A stretch of DNA of 64,000 bases from Bradyrhizobium embrapense (GCF_001189235.2 NZ_LFIP02000005.1:558001-622000), one strand, 5' to 3'. Positions 1 to 8,540 are shown, counted from the stretch's first letter. Notes: generated by a model from the letters alone, not told the origin. Numbers and translations: made by a program.

Positions 1-1514
1 ATCGCCGCCACGACAAAAATGCCGGCAAATATCGATTCCGCAAGCGGACGGCTTCCCTTGGTGGGAGGATTGAGCAGCGCAATCGCCGCAAACGGCACCG
101 CGGCCATCGTGAAAGGCGCGAAGGGAAAATCAATGAAGCGCGGGTCGAACACGAGGCCAAGTGCGGTCGCGGTCCCGACCACTGTGGTGACGATCAAGGC
201 CAGTCCGTGCATGGTGACCAGCGCCGACCCAGTGTGGTGGCCGGTCGGACCCAGCAATTCCAGAAAGCTGGGCGATGCGCGACCCGACATCAGGGCGTTG
301 GCGCCAAGCACCGGCGAAGCCGTTGCCGCTGCCAGCAGCGAGCCCCACAGCAGCCAGCCACCCGTGCCGTAACTTTCATAGACCATTTTCTGGGCGGCCA
401 CCCCAAACAGGATTCCGGCTGTGGTCGCCGATAGCCCGACCGCAAGCCATGATGCGAGTCTTGCTTCCTTTGGCTCCCTGGGCTTGCGGCGCAAGGTCAG
501 CCACGCGGCGCCGAACACCAGGATCGCCAGCGCCATTCCGCTGACCATCTGCAGTTTCCAGAGCGGAAAGTTGCTGATCGGTTGTCCGGGCGGATATTTC
601 AGCGCGCGCGCGTCAGAATCGAACAGTCCCCAGGTTCCGCCGATCGTGCCCTCGATCTCTCGCTTCCATCCTTCATCGTAGGCCTCGAACAGGTTGACGC
701 GGAAATGCTCGCGCCGCGCAAGGTCGAGCACCTCCGAGACCACCCGCGCCTGATTGGTCCGCGAGGGCAGCGCCGATTCGCGCATGCGCCCTTCGCTCGG
801 CCAGCCGAATTCGCCGATCAGGATTTCCTTGCCGGGAAAGACCGCCGCAATCTGCCGTCGAATCTCGTCAGCATGAGCCGCGGCATGCTCCGCGGGGATT
901 GGGATATTCTCCCAATATGGCAGGATGTGAATCGTGATGAAATCGACCGCGTCGTAAAGTTCGCGATTGCTCAGCCAGAACTCCCAGACGTCGGCATAGG
1001 TCACGGGAACGCTGACCTGGGCCTTGATCGAGCGGATCATGGCAGTGAGGTCGGACACCGACATTTCCTTGCGCAGCAGAACCTCGTTGCCAACCACGAG
1101 TGCTGTGATCGTGTCCGGATATTCCTTGGCGAGGCGTATCGCGGTTTCGACCTGTGTCGCATTCTTCTTGCGGTCCCGATCCAGGAAAATGCCCTGAATG
1201 ACTTTCAGCCCCGCCTTGGCTGCGAGCCCGGGAATCTGGTCGAGTCCGAGATCGGTCGCGTAGGTCCGGATGCAATTGGATATCTTCGCGAGTTGCGCGA
1301 GATCTTCCGCGATCTGTTCTGGCGAGACCTGCGTCTCCGGCGAAAGCGATGTCTGATTGTTGCGGAACGGGGCGTAGGAGATGCACTGAACTTTGTCATT
1401 TGGGTCAATCGGTGCGCGAGGCAGGCTGACCGGGATGCCCAGCCGCCACCACGCCGCGGCGATAGCCCCGAGGGATATCAGAAGAAGCGTCAGCGGGATG
1501 CGAAGCGATAGCAG
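1..1514 (-). CDS. GH17-type beta-glucan synthase/transglucosylase, NdvC-like (partial at left edge)
   Basis: The frame stays open to the left edge, so the 3' end is missing. The visible part (about 504 codons) starts with a hydrophobic N-terminal segment (LTLLLISLGAIAAAWW), followed by a glycoside hydrolase family 17 domain. That domain has GNEVLLR (acid/base Glu about residue 144) and IGEFGWPSEGR (nucleophile Glu about 235). The rest is hydrophobic and looks like several membrane helices. GH17 plus a membrane tail is the layout of bradyrhizobial proteins annotated as beta-(1,6)-glucan synthase, related to NdvC, which builds cyclic beta-1,3/1,6-glucans of the periplasm; that assignment is inference. 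The start is unsure: a CTG at 1514 follows a GGGGG run, while a TTG at 1568 lies further up without a clear ribosome site. Confidence 0.72.
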   Translation of the reverse strand, partial: MLSLRIPLTLLLISLGAIAAAWWRLGIPVSLPRAPIDPNDKVQCISYAPFRNNQTSLSPETQVSPEQIAEDLAQLAKISNCIRTYATDLGLDQIPGLAAKAGLKVIQGIFLDRDRKKNATQVETAIRLAKEYPDTITALVVGNEVLLRKEMSVSDLTAMIRSIKAQVSVPVTYADVWEFWLSNRELYDAVDFITIHILPYWENIPIPAEHAAAHADEIRRQIAAVFPGKEILIGEFGWPSEGRMRESALPSRTNQARVVSEVLDLARREHFRVNLFEAYDEGWKREIEGTIGGTWGLFDSDARALKYPPGQPISNFPLWKLQMVSGMALAILVFGAAWLTLRRKPREPKEARLASWLAVGLSATTAGILFGVAAQKMVYESYGTGGWLLWGSLLAAATASPVLGANALMSGRASPSFLELLGPTGHHTGSALVTMHGLALIVTTVVGTATALGLVFDPRFIDFPFAPFTMAAVPFAAIALLNPPTKGSRPLAESIFAGIFVVAA

Positions 1515-1635
1515 GTCTGTCCCCCTTGGAGGAAGGATGCGCTGGGCAAAAATTGGCGAGGCCGGCAATTGAACAAGTATTGGTCGGCCGATGCTATATC
1601 AGGCGACCACGCAGTTGGAGTGTTTTCTCCACGAC

Positions 1636-2289
1636 CTACCTTGCACCGGCGATCACGCCCTCGCGATTCTTCAATACGCGATAATATGCCCACCACAGAT
1701 GTGCGGCGGCGCCACGCAGCGGACGCCACGGCTCCGCAAGCGGGGCCATCTGCTTCGGCGTCGGCCGCTCCTTCAGCCCGAGCCCGACCTTGACCGCTTC
1801 CTGCACGGCGAGGTCGCCCGCCGGCCACGCATCGCCATGGCCAAGGCAGAACAAGAGATAAACGTCGGCGGTCCACGGGCCGATCCCGGGCAGCGCGGTC
1901 AGCGTATTGTGCGCGGCATCGGCCTCTTCGTTGGCGAGCACGTCGAGGTTCAGCCGCTCCTCGGCGAGCTCGCGCGCGATGTGCTTCAGCGTCTTGATCT
2001 TGGCCGCGGAGAGCCCGAGCCGGCCGAGCCGGTCGGCCCGCGCCTTGCGGATCGTATCATGGTGGAACGGGTCGAACGCCTGGCTGACGCGGCCCCAGAT
2101 CGCGGCAGCACTCGCGGTCGACAGCTGCTGGCCGCAGATGATCGCGGCAAGTCCGGCAAATCCCGGCTCGCGCTGCCGGATCGTCGGCATGCCGGTCAGC
2201 TCGAGGATGGGGCGCAGCCGTCGATCCTGGTCGACCAGCTTGTGGATGGCGTCGTCGAGGTCGGCCTGGGTTTCGAGATGGATCAGCAT
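1636..2289 (-). CDS. DNA-3-methyladenine glycosylase II (AlkA-like, HhH-GPD family)
   Basis: A 217-residue protein of the HhH-GPD DNA glycosylase superfamily. The N-terminal helical part contains AAIICGQQLS, typical of AlkA/MAG proteins that excise 3-methyladenine and other alkylated purines in base excision repair. The helix-hairpin-helix is LPGIGPWTADVYLLF, and the conserved catalytic Asp follows in AWPAGDLAVQ. No iron-sulfur cysteines are present, which excludes Nth/MutY. It is shorter than E. coli AlkA and lacks its extra N-terminal domain, as is usual for rhizobial homologues. It stands alone between the GH17 gene and gluQ, which is on the other strand. Confidence 0.88.
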   Translation of the reverse strand: MLIHLETQADLDDAIHKLVDQDRRLRPILELTGMPTIRQREPGFAGLAAIICGQQLSTASAAAIWGRVSQAFDPFHHDTIRKARADRLGRLGLSAAKIKTLKHIARELAEERLNLDVLANEEADAAHNTLTALPGIGPWTADVYLLFCLGHGDAWPAGDLAVQEAVKVGLGLKERPTPKQMAPLAEPWRPLRGAAAHLWWAYYRVLKNREGVIAGAR

Positions 2290-2435
2290 TGCGGGATCTG
2301 CATTGGCTCGTCATGCGCGGGCTTGCCGCCTCTGCTAAAGCTCCGGCGGGCCTGGATGCGAGGGCCTCGGCGAAGCCTTGGCGGAGCCGGGACCCGCGCA
2401 TCCATCTCCTACCGTAACAGAGTCTTGTCCAGCCG

Positions 2436-2510
2436 CATGGTCCGGAAAAGTGGAAACCGGTTTTCCCGCGCGACAAACGCAGGGCGTTCGCGCGAAGATC
2501 ATGCCCAAAC
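2436..2510. repeat. dispersed intergenic repeat, copy 1 (CCGGAAAAGTGGAAACCGG type)
   Basis: Begins CATGGTCCGGAAAAGTGG, continues through AACCGGTTTTCC, and ends in GATCATGCCCAAAC. A near-identical full copy lies at 16431-16509 and a short inverted copy at 25388-25420. The ends (CATGRTC...GATCATG) and the GCGTTCGCGC part are self-complementary, so the transcript can fold. It occupies the gap ahead of gluQ. Such elements are common between genes in Bradyrhizobium. Confidence 0.8.
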
Positions 2511-2555
2511 AAGGATCGCCGGGCGGGGCCCGGCAATGACGCACGATCAAAAGCC

Positions 2556-3425
2556 ATGCCACCCGTTTTCCGTTTTGCACCGAGTCCGAATGGCTTCCTG
2601 CATCTCGGCCATGCCTATTCGGCGCTGCTCAACCACGATCTGGCGCGCGATTCGGGCGGACGCTTCCTGCTGCGGATCGAGGACATCGACGCGACGCGCT
2701 GTAGGGTCGAGTTCGAGCAGGCGATCTATGAGGATCTGGCCTGGCTCGGCATCGCCTGGGAGACCCCGGTGCGGCGGCAGTCGGAGCATTTTGCCGCCTA
2801 TCGCGCGGCGCTCGATCGTCTGGCGGCGCAGGGACTGGTCTATCCGAGCTTCGAGAGCCGCGCCGGGGTCGCGCGGCTGGTCGCGGAACGCGAGGCCGGC
2901 GGTGCATGGCCGCGCGATCCGGACGGCGCGCCGCTCTATCCGGGAACGGCGAAATCCCTCCCGGCCGAGGCGCGCGACCGGCTGATCGGGCAAGGTGCGC
3001 CGTTCGCGCTGCGGCTCGACATGACCGCGGCATGCGCCCGCAGCGGCGGCCTGCGCTGGCGGGAGGCAGGCGAGGGCCCGGCCGGCGAGACGGGGGACGT
3101 GGCGGCCCGGCCGGAGGCCTGGGGCGACGTGATCCTGGCGCGCAAGGAGACCCCAACCAGTTACCATCTCTCGGTCGTGATCGACGACGCGCTGCAAGGC
3201 GTCACGGATGTGGTCAGGGGCGTTGACCTGTTCTGGTCGACCAGTGTGCATCGGTTGCTGCAGGAGCTACTTGGCCTGCCTGTGCCGACCTACCGGCACC
3301 ATGCACTGATCCAGGACGCTGCCGGCCAAAAGCTGTCGAAATCGACCCGGGCGACCGGACTGCGCGAACTGCGGGCGGAGGGCGCCAGCCCGGCCGATAT
3401 TCGCCGCCTGGTCGGCTTGCGATAG
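2556..3425 (+). CDS. gluQ: glutamyl-Q tRNA(Asp) synthetase
   Basis: A 289-residue truncated relative of glutamyl-tRNA synthetase. It keeps the class I catalytic domain but has no anticodon-binding domain, which marks GluQ. The N-terminus carries FAPSPNGFLHLGHAYSAL with the HIGH-like motif HLGH, then LLRIEDID; the KMSKS-like motif is KLSKST near residue 260. The enzyme activates glutamate and attaches it to queuosine at the wobble position of tRNA-Asp. The cysteine-type zinc site of E. coli GluQ is not evident here. No strong ribosome site precedes the ATG, but the conserved FAPSPNG block begins at residue 7, so the start is firm. Confidence 0.9.
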   Translation: MPPVFRFAPSPNGFLHLGHAYSALLNHDLARDSGGRFLLRIEDIDATRCRVEFEQAIYEDLAWLGIAWETPVRRQSEHFAAYRAALDRLAAQGLVYPSFESRAGVARLVAEREAGGAWPRDPDGAPLYPGTAKSLPAEARDRLIGQGAPFALRLDMTAACARSGGLRWREAGEGPAGETGDVAARPEAWGDVILARKETPTSYHLSVVIDDALQGVTDVVRGVDLFWSTSVHRLLQELLGLPVPTYRHHALIQDAAGQKLSKSTRATGLRELRAEGASPADIRRLVGLR

Positions 3426-3555
3426 ATCCCGCCCGCGCTCGCGAAACAGCATGGTTACCATCACGGGGCTCTGCTGTGGCGCACCGCAAACCGCGCCGTG
3501 ACTCCGGCACGTTTGGCATGCCATGTTGTTGTCCGGGGCGGGGATCACGGAGACC

Positions 3556-4905
3556 ATGGCGTCAAAATCGCGCGTACGGCGCAGCAAGCGGCAGTCCAAA
3601 GGGATGCCGCCGGAGGCGCGCGCCGAAAAAACGCGGACCGCCAAAGTGCGCACTGCCAAGACAGGCACTGCCAAGACACGCTCCGCCAAGACGCGCTCCG
3701 CCAAGACGCGCGCGGTCAAGCCGAGCCGCAAGCGGGCTGCCCCGAAGGCCGCGCCGGGCATGGTCGAGACCGCGCTTGCCGTCTTTGCCCATGAAGTCCG
3801 GACCCCGCTGACCGGGATCCTCGCGATCAGCAACCTGCTTGCGACGTCGGATCTCGGCGAGCGCGAGCGGCGCTGGGTCGATACCATCAAGGCCGGGGCC
3901 GAGCATCTGGCGAGCCTCGCGACCCTGTTCGTCGACGCCGCCCGGAGCGAGGGGCCGGGGCTCGAGATCCGGCAGGACTTCTTCGACCTGCGCACGCTGG
4001 CGCGCCATGCTGGCGATTCGCTGGCCGGCCGCGCCGCAGCCAAGGGATTGCGGGCCTCGGTCGAGATCTCCGCGAAGCTGCCGACGTTTGCGGTCGGCGA
4101 TCCCGTCCGGCTGCGCGCGGCGCTGGAAAACCTGATCGACAACGCCGTCAAGTTCACCGAGCAGGGCAGCATCGAGCTGCACGTCGCGCCGGTGCGTGCG
4201 GCCAAGGGAGAGGCCAAGGGCAAGGCGGAGCGCCGAATCGACGTTGCCTTTACGATTTCCGACAGCGGCATCGGCCTGACGTTATCGGAGGTCAAGCGCC
4301 TGTTCCGGCCGTTCTCGCAGGCCAATGTCACGATCGCCGCGCGATTCGGCGGCGCAGGGCTCGGCCTCTCCTCGGTCAGGCAGCTCGCGCGCGCCATGGG
4401 CGGCGACATCGCCGTGGCCCAGCGTGCAGGCGGCGGCACCGTCTTCACGCTCAATGTGGTGCTGGCTTCGGCCGCAGCACCGGCCGGCGCGCCGGCGCGC
4501 GAGGGCGCAGCGGTGCCGTCATCGCAGGGGCTGCGGCTGCTCAGCGTCGAGGACAATCCGTTCGGTCGCGTCGTGCTCAACACGATCCTGACCGAGCTTG
4601 GTCACCATGCCGAATTCGTCGGTCAGGCCGAGGGTGCGCCGGAGCGGCTCGCACAGGGGGCCTTCGACGCCGTACTGATGGACATGGTGCTGCCCGGCAT
4701 CGGCGGTGTCGAGGCAATCAAGCGCATCCGCGCGCTGCCGCCGCCGCAGGGCGGCATCGTGATCGTCGGGATCTCCGGCCGAGCCGAGGACGAAGCCGCG
4801 GCGCGCGCCGCCGGTGCCGATGCCTTCCTGGTCAAGCCTGTTTCTCCGCGGGCGCTCGCGACTGCGCTGCTTGAAGCGTCACGCCGCGCGGCAGCCGCGA
4901 CTTGA
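3556..4905 (+). CDS. hybrid histidine kinase/response regulator with a histone-H1-like basic tail
   Basis: A 449-residue protein with no predicted membrane helix. Residues 1-65 are almost all Lys, Arg, Ala, Thr and Ser, with short repeats such as AKTRSAKTRSAKTR. Then comes a HisKA dimerisation domain (FAHEVRTPLTG, phospho-acceptor His79), an HATPase_c domain (N box LIDNAVKF, G boxes DSGIGL and GGAGLGLS) and a C-terminal receiver domain with the acceptor Asp at about residue 376 (VLMDMVLPG) and the conserved Lys in LVKPVS. It is a cytoplasmic phosphorelay protein with unknown input. The ATG at 3556 has GGAG just upstream; an in-frame ATG at 3523 would add 11 residues. Its last 74 bp overlap the convergent YihY gene. 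Confidence 0.86.
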   Translation: MASKSRVRRSKRQSKGMPPEARAEKTRTAKVRTAKTGTAKTRSAKTRSAKTRAVKPSRKRAAPKAAPGMVETALAVFAHEVRTPLTGILAISNLLATSDLGERERRWVDTIKAGAEHLASLATLFVDAARSEGPGLEIRQDFFDLRTLARHAGDSLAGRAAAKGLRASVEISAKLPTFAVGDPVRLRAALENLIDNAVKFTEQGSIELHVAPVRAAKGEAKGKAERRIDVAFTISDSGIGLTLSEVKRLFRPFSQANVTIAARFGGAGLGLSSVRQLARAMGGDIAVAQRAGGGTVFTLNVVLASAAAPAGAPAREGAAVPSSQGLRLLSVEDNPFGRVVLNTILTELGHHAEFVGQAEGAPERLAQGAFDAVLMDMVLPGIGGVEAIKRIRALPPPQGGIVIVGISGRAEDEAAARAAGADAFLVKPVSPRALATALLEASRRAAAAT

Positions 4906-5776
4906 TGATCGAAGCGTTCAATTCGCCGCCGAACACGAAGATCGCGGCGATGAAATACAGGAACACCAGCGCGATCACCACCGATGCGAGCCCCGCATAC
5001 ATCGTGACGTAGTTGTTGGCGAAGCGCGCCAGATACATGCCGAAGCCGATGCCCGAGATCAGCGAGGCCACCACGGTGAAGATGATGCCGGGGAGGATCT
5101 GAGTGAAGCCGCGGCGGCCTGCCGGCAGCCAGGCATGCAGGATGAACAGCGCGACCACCAGGGCGAGCACCGTGATGCCGTAACGTGCGGTGTTGAGCAG
5201 GCTCTCGTTCGATTCGACGAAGAACGGGATGTAGCGTCGCGCCGCCTCGATGATCAGCGGTCCGAGCACGATCAGGAATGCCATCGCGAGCGAGGTGAAC
5301 GCCGCAACCAGCGTGTAGCCGATCGATTCCAGCCGCAGCCAGTACCAGCGCCGCGGCTCGATCACGGCATAGGCGCGGTTCAGCGCCACCCGCAGTGCCT
5401 CGACGCCGTTGGACGCGAAGTACACCGCGAGCACCGCGCCGATGGTCAGGATGTCGCCGCGGGTATTGGTCAGCACATCGTGGATCTGGCCGGACAGCGC
5501 CCCGGCGACCTGATCCGGCCACACCTGCAGCAACAGCCCGACTGCCTGGTCGGCGAGTTGCTTGGAGCCGAAGAAGCCGGCCAGCGAGGTCAGCACGATC
5601 AGGAACGGAAACAGCGCCATCAGGGTCGACAGCGCGATGTGGCTCGCGATCGCCCAACCGTCGTCGGCGAGGAACGTGTAAAAGGCATCCATCACGACGT
5701 GGGTGACGTAACGAAGCTGCTTCACATTCCACCCGGCATTGTCGACAACCGCTCGGTCCGAGGACGGGCCCAGCAT
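4832..5776 (-). CDS. YihY/BrkB-family inner-membrane protein
   Basis: A 314-residue polytopic membrane protein of the YihY (BrkB, formerly 'ribonuclease BN') family. About six hydrophobic segments can be seen, the first being IALSTLMALFPFLIVL and the last VVIALVFLYFIAAIFVFGGEL. The family motifs ALSTLMALFPF and FGGELNA are intact. The molecular role is not established; the old RNase BN assignment was shown to belong to another gene. The 3' end overlaps the end of the histidine kinase gene by 74 bp in convergent orientation, so both C-termini are encoded by the same DNA. Confidence 0.88.
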   Translation of the reverse strand: MLGPSSDRAVVDNAGWNVKQLRYVTHVVMDAFYTFLADDGWAIASHIALSTLMALFPFLIVLTSLAGFFGSKQLADQAVGLLLQVWPDQVAGALSGQIHDVLTNTRGDILTIGAVLAVYFASNGVEALRVALNRAYAVIEPRRWYWLRLESIGYTLVAAFTSLAMAFLIVLGPLIIEAARRYIPFFVESNESLLNTARYGITVLALVVALFILHAWLPAGRRGFTQILPGIIFTVVASLISGIGFGMYLARFANNYVTMYAGLASVVIALVFLYFIAAIFVFGGELNASIIKSRLPRGVTLQAAQSRAPAEKQA

Positions 5777-5857
5777 CTGATATTACGCAGTGAAAAGCCA
5801 GTTGGTTGCATCTGCCGCCGTGTGGAAGTCCGCGTCCTGCGGTGTTATGTACCGCAG

Positions 5858-6052
5858 ATGACATCTGTCCTCAGCACGATCATTCTTCCCATCGCCGTCG
5901 GCGCCGTCGCGCTGGTGCTTCTGCTCGGCCTCGTCAACATGATGAAGGGCGGCTCGCCGAACACATCGCAGAAGCTGATGCGGCTGCGCGTGCTGTTTCA
6001 GTTCGTCGCCATCGTCATCGCGATGCTCGCGGTCTGGGCGATGGGGCGCTAG
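5858..6052 (+). CDS. HIG1-domain twin-transmembrane protein (64 aa)
   Basis: A short gene of 64 codons starting at the ATG in the sequence ACCGCAGATGACATCTG. The product has two hydrophobic helices (residues about 4-26 and 44-61) joined by a basic loop, MMKGGSPNTSQKLMRLR. This loop followed by LFQFVAIVIAMLAVW is the hallmark of the HIG1 (hypoxia-induced protein) family. Mitochondrial HIG1 proteins associate with respiratory complexes III and IV; in alphaproteobacteria a similar role is inferred. It lies 51 bp ahead of the cobalamin adenosyltransferase gene, in the same direction. Confidence 0.85.
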   Translation: MTSVLSTIILPIAVGAVALVLLLGLVNMMKGGSPNTSQKLMRLRVLFQFVAIVIAMLAVWAMGR

Positions 6053-6103
6053 AGCGCTTTCGAGCGGCGGGCGCGATGCGCAAAACCTTAGGAGATCACG
6101 GCC

Positions 6104-6676
6104 ATGGTCGTTCTCAATCGGATCTACACGCGCACCGGCGATGACGGCACCACCGCGCTCGGCTCCGGCGAGCGGCGGCCAAAATACGATCTGCGGGTTG
6201 CCGCCTATGGCACCGTCGACGAGACCAATGCCGCTGTCGGCGTGGTGCGGCTGCATCTGGCCGACAGTCCCGAGGTCGATGCGATGCTCGGCCGGATCCA
6301 GAACGATCTGTTCGATCTCGGCGCCGACCTTGCGGTGCCCGAGCGCGAGGGCAAGGCTGAACGTCTGCGGATGCTGGCGAGCCAGGTCGAGCGGCTCGAG
6401 CGCGACATCGACGGCCTCAACGACCAGCTCGCGCCGCTGACCTCGTTCGTGCTGCCCGGCGGGACGCCTGCATCCGCATATCTGCACCTCGCCCGGACGA
6501 TATGTCGTCGCGCGGAACGGATGATGGTGGAACTCGCCGCCCGACCGGACGAGCCGGTCAATGAAGCTGGCATCCATTATATGAACCGGCTCTCGGATTT
6601 CCTGTTCGTTGCCAGCCGCTTCCAGAATAATAAAGGGGCCGGGGACGTGTTGTGGGTGCCGGGCCAGAACCGCTAA
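6104..6676 (+). CDS. cob(I)alamin adenosyltransferase, PduO type
   Basis: A 190-residue PduO/MMAB-family ATP:cob(I)alamin adenosyltransferase. It transfers the adenosyl group of ATP to cobalt to make adenosylcobalamin, the cofactor of methylmalonyl-CoA mutase and others. Diagnostic blocks are the N-terminal ATP-binding IYTRTGDDGTTALGSGER, the AYGTVDETNA motif, FVLPGGTPASA, and RTICRRAER near the C-terminus. Length is normal. The ribosome site is TTAGGAGA ahead of the ATG. A hairpin with a T tract follows the stop codon. Downstream lie etfBA, but the terminator suggests separate transcription. Confidence 0.93.
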   Translation: MVVLNRIYTRTGDDGTTALGSGERRPKYDLRVAAYGTVDETNAAVGVVRLHLADSPEVDAMLGRIQNDLFDLGADLAVPEREGKAERLRMLASQVERLERDIDGLNDQLAPLTSFVLPGGTPASAYLHLARTICRRAERMMVELAARPDEPVNEAGIHYMNRLSDFLFVASRFQNNKGAGDVLWVPGQNR

Positions 6677-6684
6677 ACTGGTTC

Positions 6685-6705
6685 AAAACCGAGGGACGGT
6701 TTTTT
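6685..6705 (+). terminator. Rho-independent terminator after the adenosyltransferase gene
   Basis: Stem AAAACCG (6685-6691) / CGGTTTT (6697-6703) with a 5-nt loop AGGGA, running into a T tract. It sits 9 bp past the stop codon and ahead of etfB. The stem is short and A/T rich at its base, so it may be only moderately strong. Confidence 0.65.
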
Positions 6706-6793
6706 GGCTTTGCCGCGTTGACCGGGGGAAACGGGACCTTTAGGTTCCGCGCCAGCCAACCGAAACCCATAAAATCAAAGCGAAAGAGGATCG

Positions 6794-7543
6794 ATGAAGG
6801 TTCTTGTGCCGGTAAAGCGGGTCGTCGACTACAACGTCAAGGTCCGCGTCAAGAGTGACGGGACGGGCGTGGAGCTCGCCAACGTCAAGATGTCGATGAA
6901 CCCGTTTGACGAAATCGCCGTCGAGGAAGCGCTGCGGCTGAAGGAAGCCGGCAAGGCGACCGAAGTGGTGGTAGTGTCGATCGGACCGGCGCAGGCTTCC
7001 GAGACCATTCGCACCGGGCTTGCGATGGGCGCCGACCGCGGCATCCTGGTCAAGGCCGAAGGCAGCGTCGAGCCGCTCGCGGTCGCCAAGATCCTCAAGG
7101 CCGTGGTCGAGGCGGAGCAGCCCGGCCTCGTCATTCTCGGCAAGCAGGCGATCGACGACGATTCGAACCAGACCGGTCAGATGCTGGCTGCGCTGCTCGG
7201 CTGGTCGCAGGCGACCTTCGCCTCCAAGCTCGAAGTCGAAGGATCCGACTTCAAGGTCACGCGCGAAGTCGACGGCGGCCTGCAGACCATCAAGCTCAAG
7301 GGCCCGGCGATCGTCACCACTGACCTGCGCCTCAACGAGCCGCGCTATGCGTCGCTGCCCAACATCATGAAGGCGAAGAAGAAGCCGATCGACGACAAGA
7401 GCGTCGCCGACTACGGCGTCGACGTGACGCCGCGTCTGGAAGTGCTGAAGACCGCGGAACCGGCGGGCCGCAAGGCGGGCGTCAAGGTCAAGGACGTCGC
7501 CGAACTCGTGAACAAGCTCAAGACCGAAGCCGGGGTTCTCTGA
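6794..7543 (+). CDS. etfB: electron transfer flavoprotein beta subunit
   Basis: A 249-residue ETF beta subunit. It opens with MKVLVPVKRVVDYNVK and contains the AMP-binding region ILGKQAIDDDSNQTGQ and the recognition-loop region PRYASLPNIMKAKKKP through which ETF contacts its dehydrogenase partners. The heterodimer carries FAD and AMP and passes electrons from acyl-CoA and other dehydrogenases to ETF-ubiquinone oxidoreductase. The ribosome site AAAGAGGA precedes the ATG. The stop codon overlaps the start of etfA (TGATG), so the two are translationally coupled. Confidence 0.97.
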   Translation: MKVLVPVKRVVDYNVKVRVKSDGTGVELANVKMSMNPFDEIAVEEALRLKEAGKATEVVVVSIGPAQASETIRTGLAMGADRGILVKAEGSVEPLAVAKILKAVVEAEQPGLVILGKQAIDDDSNQTGQMLAALLGWSQATFASKLEVEGSDFKVTREVDGGLQTIKLKGPAIVTTDLRLNEPRYASLPNIMKAKKKPIDDKSVADYGVDVTPRLEVLKTAEPAGRKAGVKVKDVAELVNKLKTEAGVL

Positions 7544-8493
7544 TGACGACGCTGTTGATTGCCGAACACGACCACGAGACCCTGAAGGACTCGACCAACA
7601 AGGCGCTGACCGCGGCGAGCCAGCTCGGCGGCGACGTCCATGTGCTGGTTGCCGGTGGCGGCCAGGGCACCAAGGCGGCGGCCGAAGCCGCCGCCAAGCT
7701 TGCCGGCGTCACCAAGGTGCTGGTGGCCGAAGGCCCCGCCTATGAGCACGATCTTGCCGAGCCGCTGGCCGCGCTGATCGTGGCGCTGGCGCCGGGGTAT
7801 GACGCCTTCGTCGCGCCCGCGACCTCGCGCTTCAAGAACGTGATGCCGCGCGTCGCAGCGCTGCTCGACGTCATGCAGGTTTCCGAGATCATCAAGGTCG
7901 TTGCGCCCGACACCTACGAGCGGCCGATCTATGCTGGCAACGCGATCCAGACCGTGAAGTCGAAGGACGCCAAGAAGGTCATCACCGTCCGCACCTCGAC
8001 CTTCGCCGCGGCCGGCGAAGGCGGCAGCGCGGCGATCGAGAACGCTGCATCCGCCGCCGATCCGGGCCTGTCGACGTTCGTCGGCGAGGAAGTCGCCAAG
8101 AGCGACCGTCCGGAGCTGACCTCGGCCAAGATCATCGTCTCGGGCGGACGTGCGATGCAGAGCCGCGAGAACTTCGCCAAGTACATCGAGCCGCTCGCCG
8201 ACAAGCTCGGCGCCGGCGTCGGCGCCTCGCGCGCCGCGGTCGACGCCGGCTATGCGCCGAACGACTGGCAGGTCGGCCAGACCGGCAAGGTGGTGGCCCC
8301 GGAACTCTATGTCGCGGTCGGCATCTCCGGCGCGATCCAGCATCTGGCAGGCATGAAGGACTCCAAGGTGATCGTCGCCATTAACAAGGATGAGGACGCG
8401 CCAATCTTCCAGGTCGCCGATTACGGCCTGGTCGCCGACCTCTACCAGGCGGTTCCGGAGCTGACCGAGGCGCTCGGCAAGCTCGGAAAGTAA
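7543..8493 (+). CDS. etfA: electron transfer flavoprotein alpha subunit
   Basis: A 316-residue ETF alpha subunit, starting one base before the end of etfB. The N-terminal domain is a nucleotide-binding-like fold; the C-terminal FAD-binding domain shows IIVSGGRAMQ, GAGVGASRAAVDAGY, QVGQTGKVVAPELY, GISGAIQH and VAINKDEDAPIF, all canonical. It pairs with EtfB and holds FAD. A strong hairpin terminator follows the stop codon. The next gene, a 3-hydroxybutyryl-CoA dehydrogenase, belongs to the same beta-oxidation theme. Confidence 0.97.
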   Translation: MTTLLIAEHDHETLKDSTNKALTAASQLGGDVHVLVAGGGQGTKAAAEAAAKLAGVTKVLVAEGPAYEHDLAEPLAALIVALAPGYDAFVAPATSRFKNVMPRVAALLDVMQVSEIIKVVAPDTYERPIYAGNAIQTVKSKDAKKVITVRTSTFAAAGEGGSAAIENAASAADPGLSTFVGEEVAKSDRPELTSAKIIVSGGRAMQSRENFAKYIEPLADKLGAGVGASRAAVDAGYAPNDWQVGQTGKVVAPELYVAVGISGAIQHLAGMKDSKVIVAINKDEDAPIFQVADYGLVADLYQAVPELTEALGKLGK

Positions 8494-8502
8494 GCGACAA
8501 AG

Positions 8503-8540
8503 CACCGGCCGGGTGAGTAAGCTCCGGCCGGTGTTATTAC
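8503..8540 (+). terminator. Rho-independent terminator after etfA
   Basis: Perfect 10-bp stem CACCGGCCGG (8503-8512) / CCGGCCGGTG (8524-8533) with an 11-nt loop, followed by TTATTACTCTT. It lies 10 bp past the etfA stop codon and should separate etfBA from the dehydrogenase gene. Confidence 0.85.

Noticed and set aside
3601..3720. Short tandem DNA repeats that could be a CRISPR or minisatellite
   Set aside because: They stay in frame, encode the basic tail of the kinase, and have no spacers.
4814..6052. 412-codon plus-strand frame
   Set aside because: Mostly antisense to YihY. Only its last 64 codons (from ATG 5858) are real, as the HIG1-type protein.
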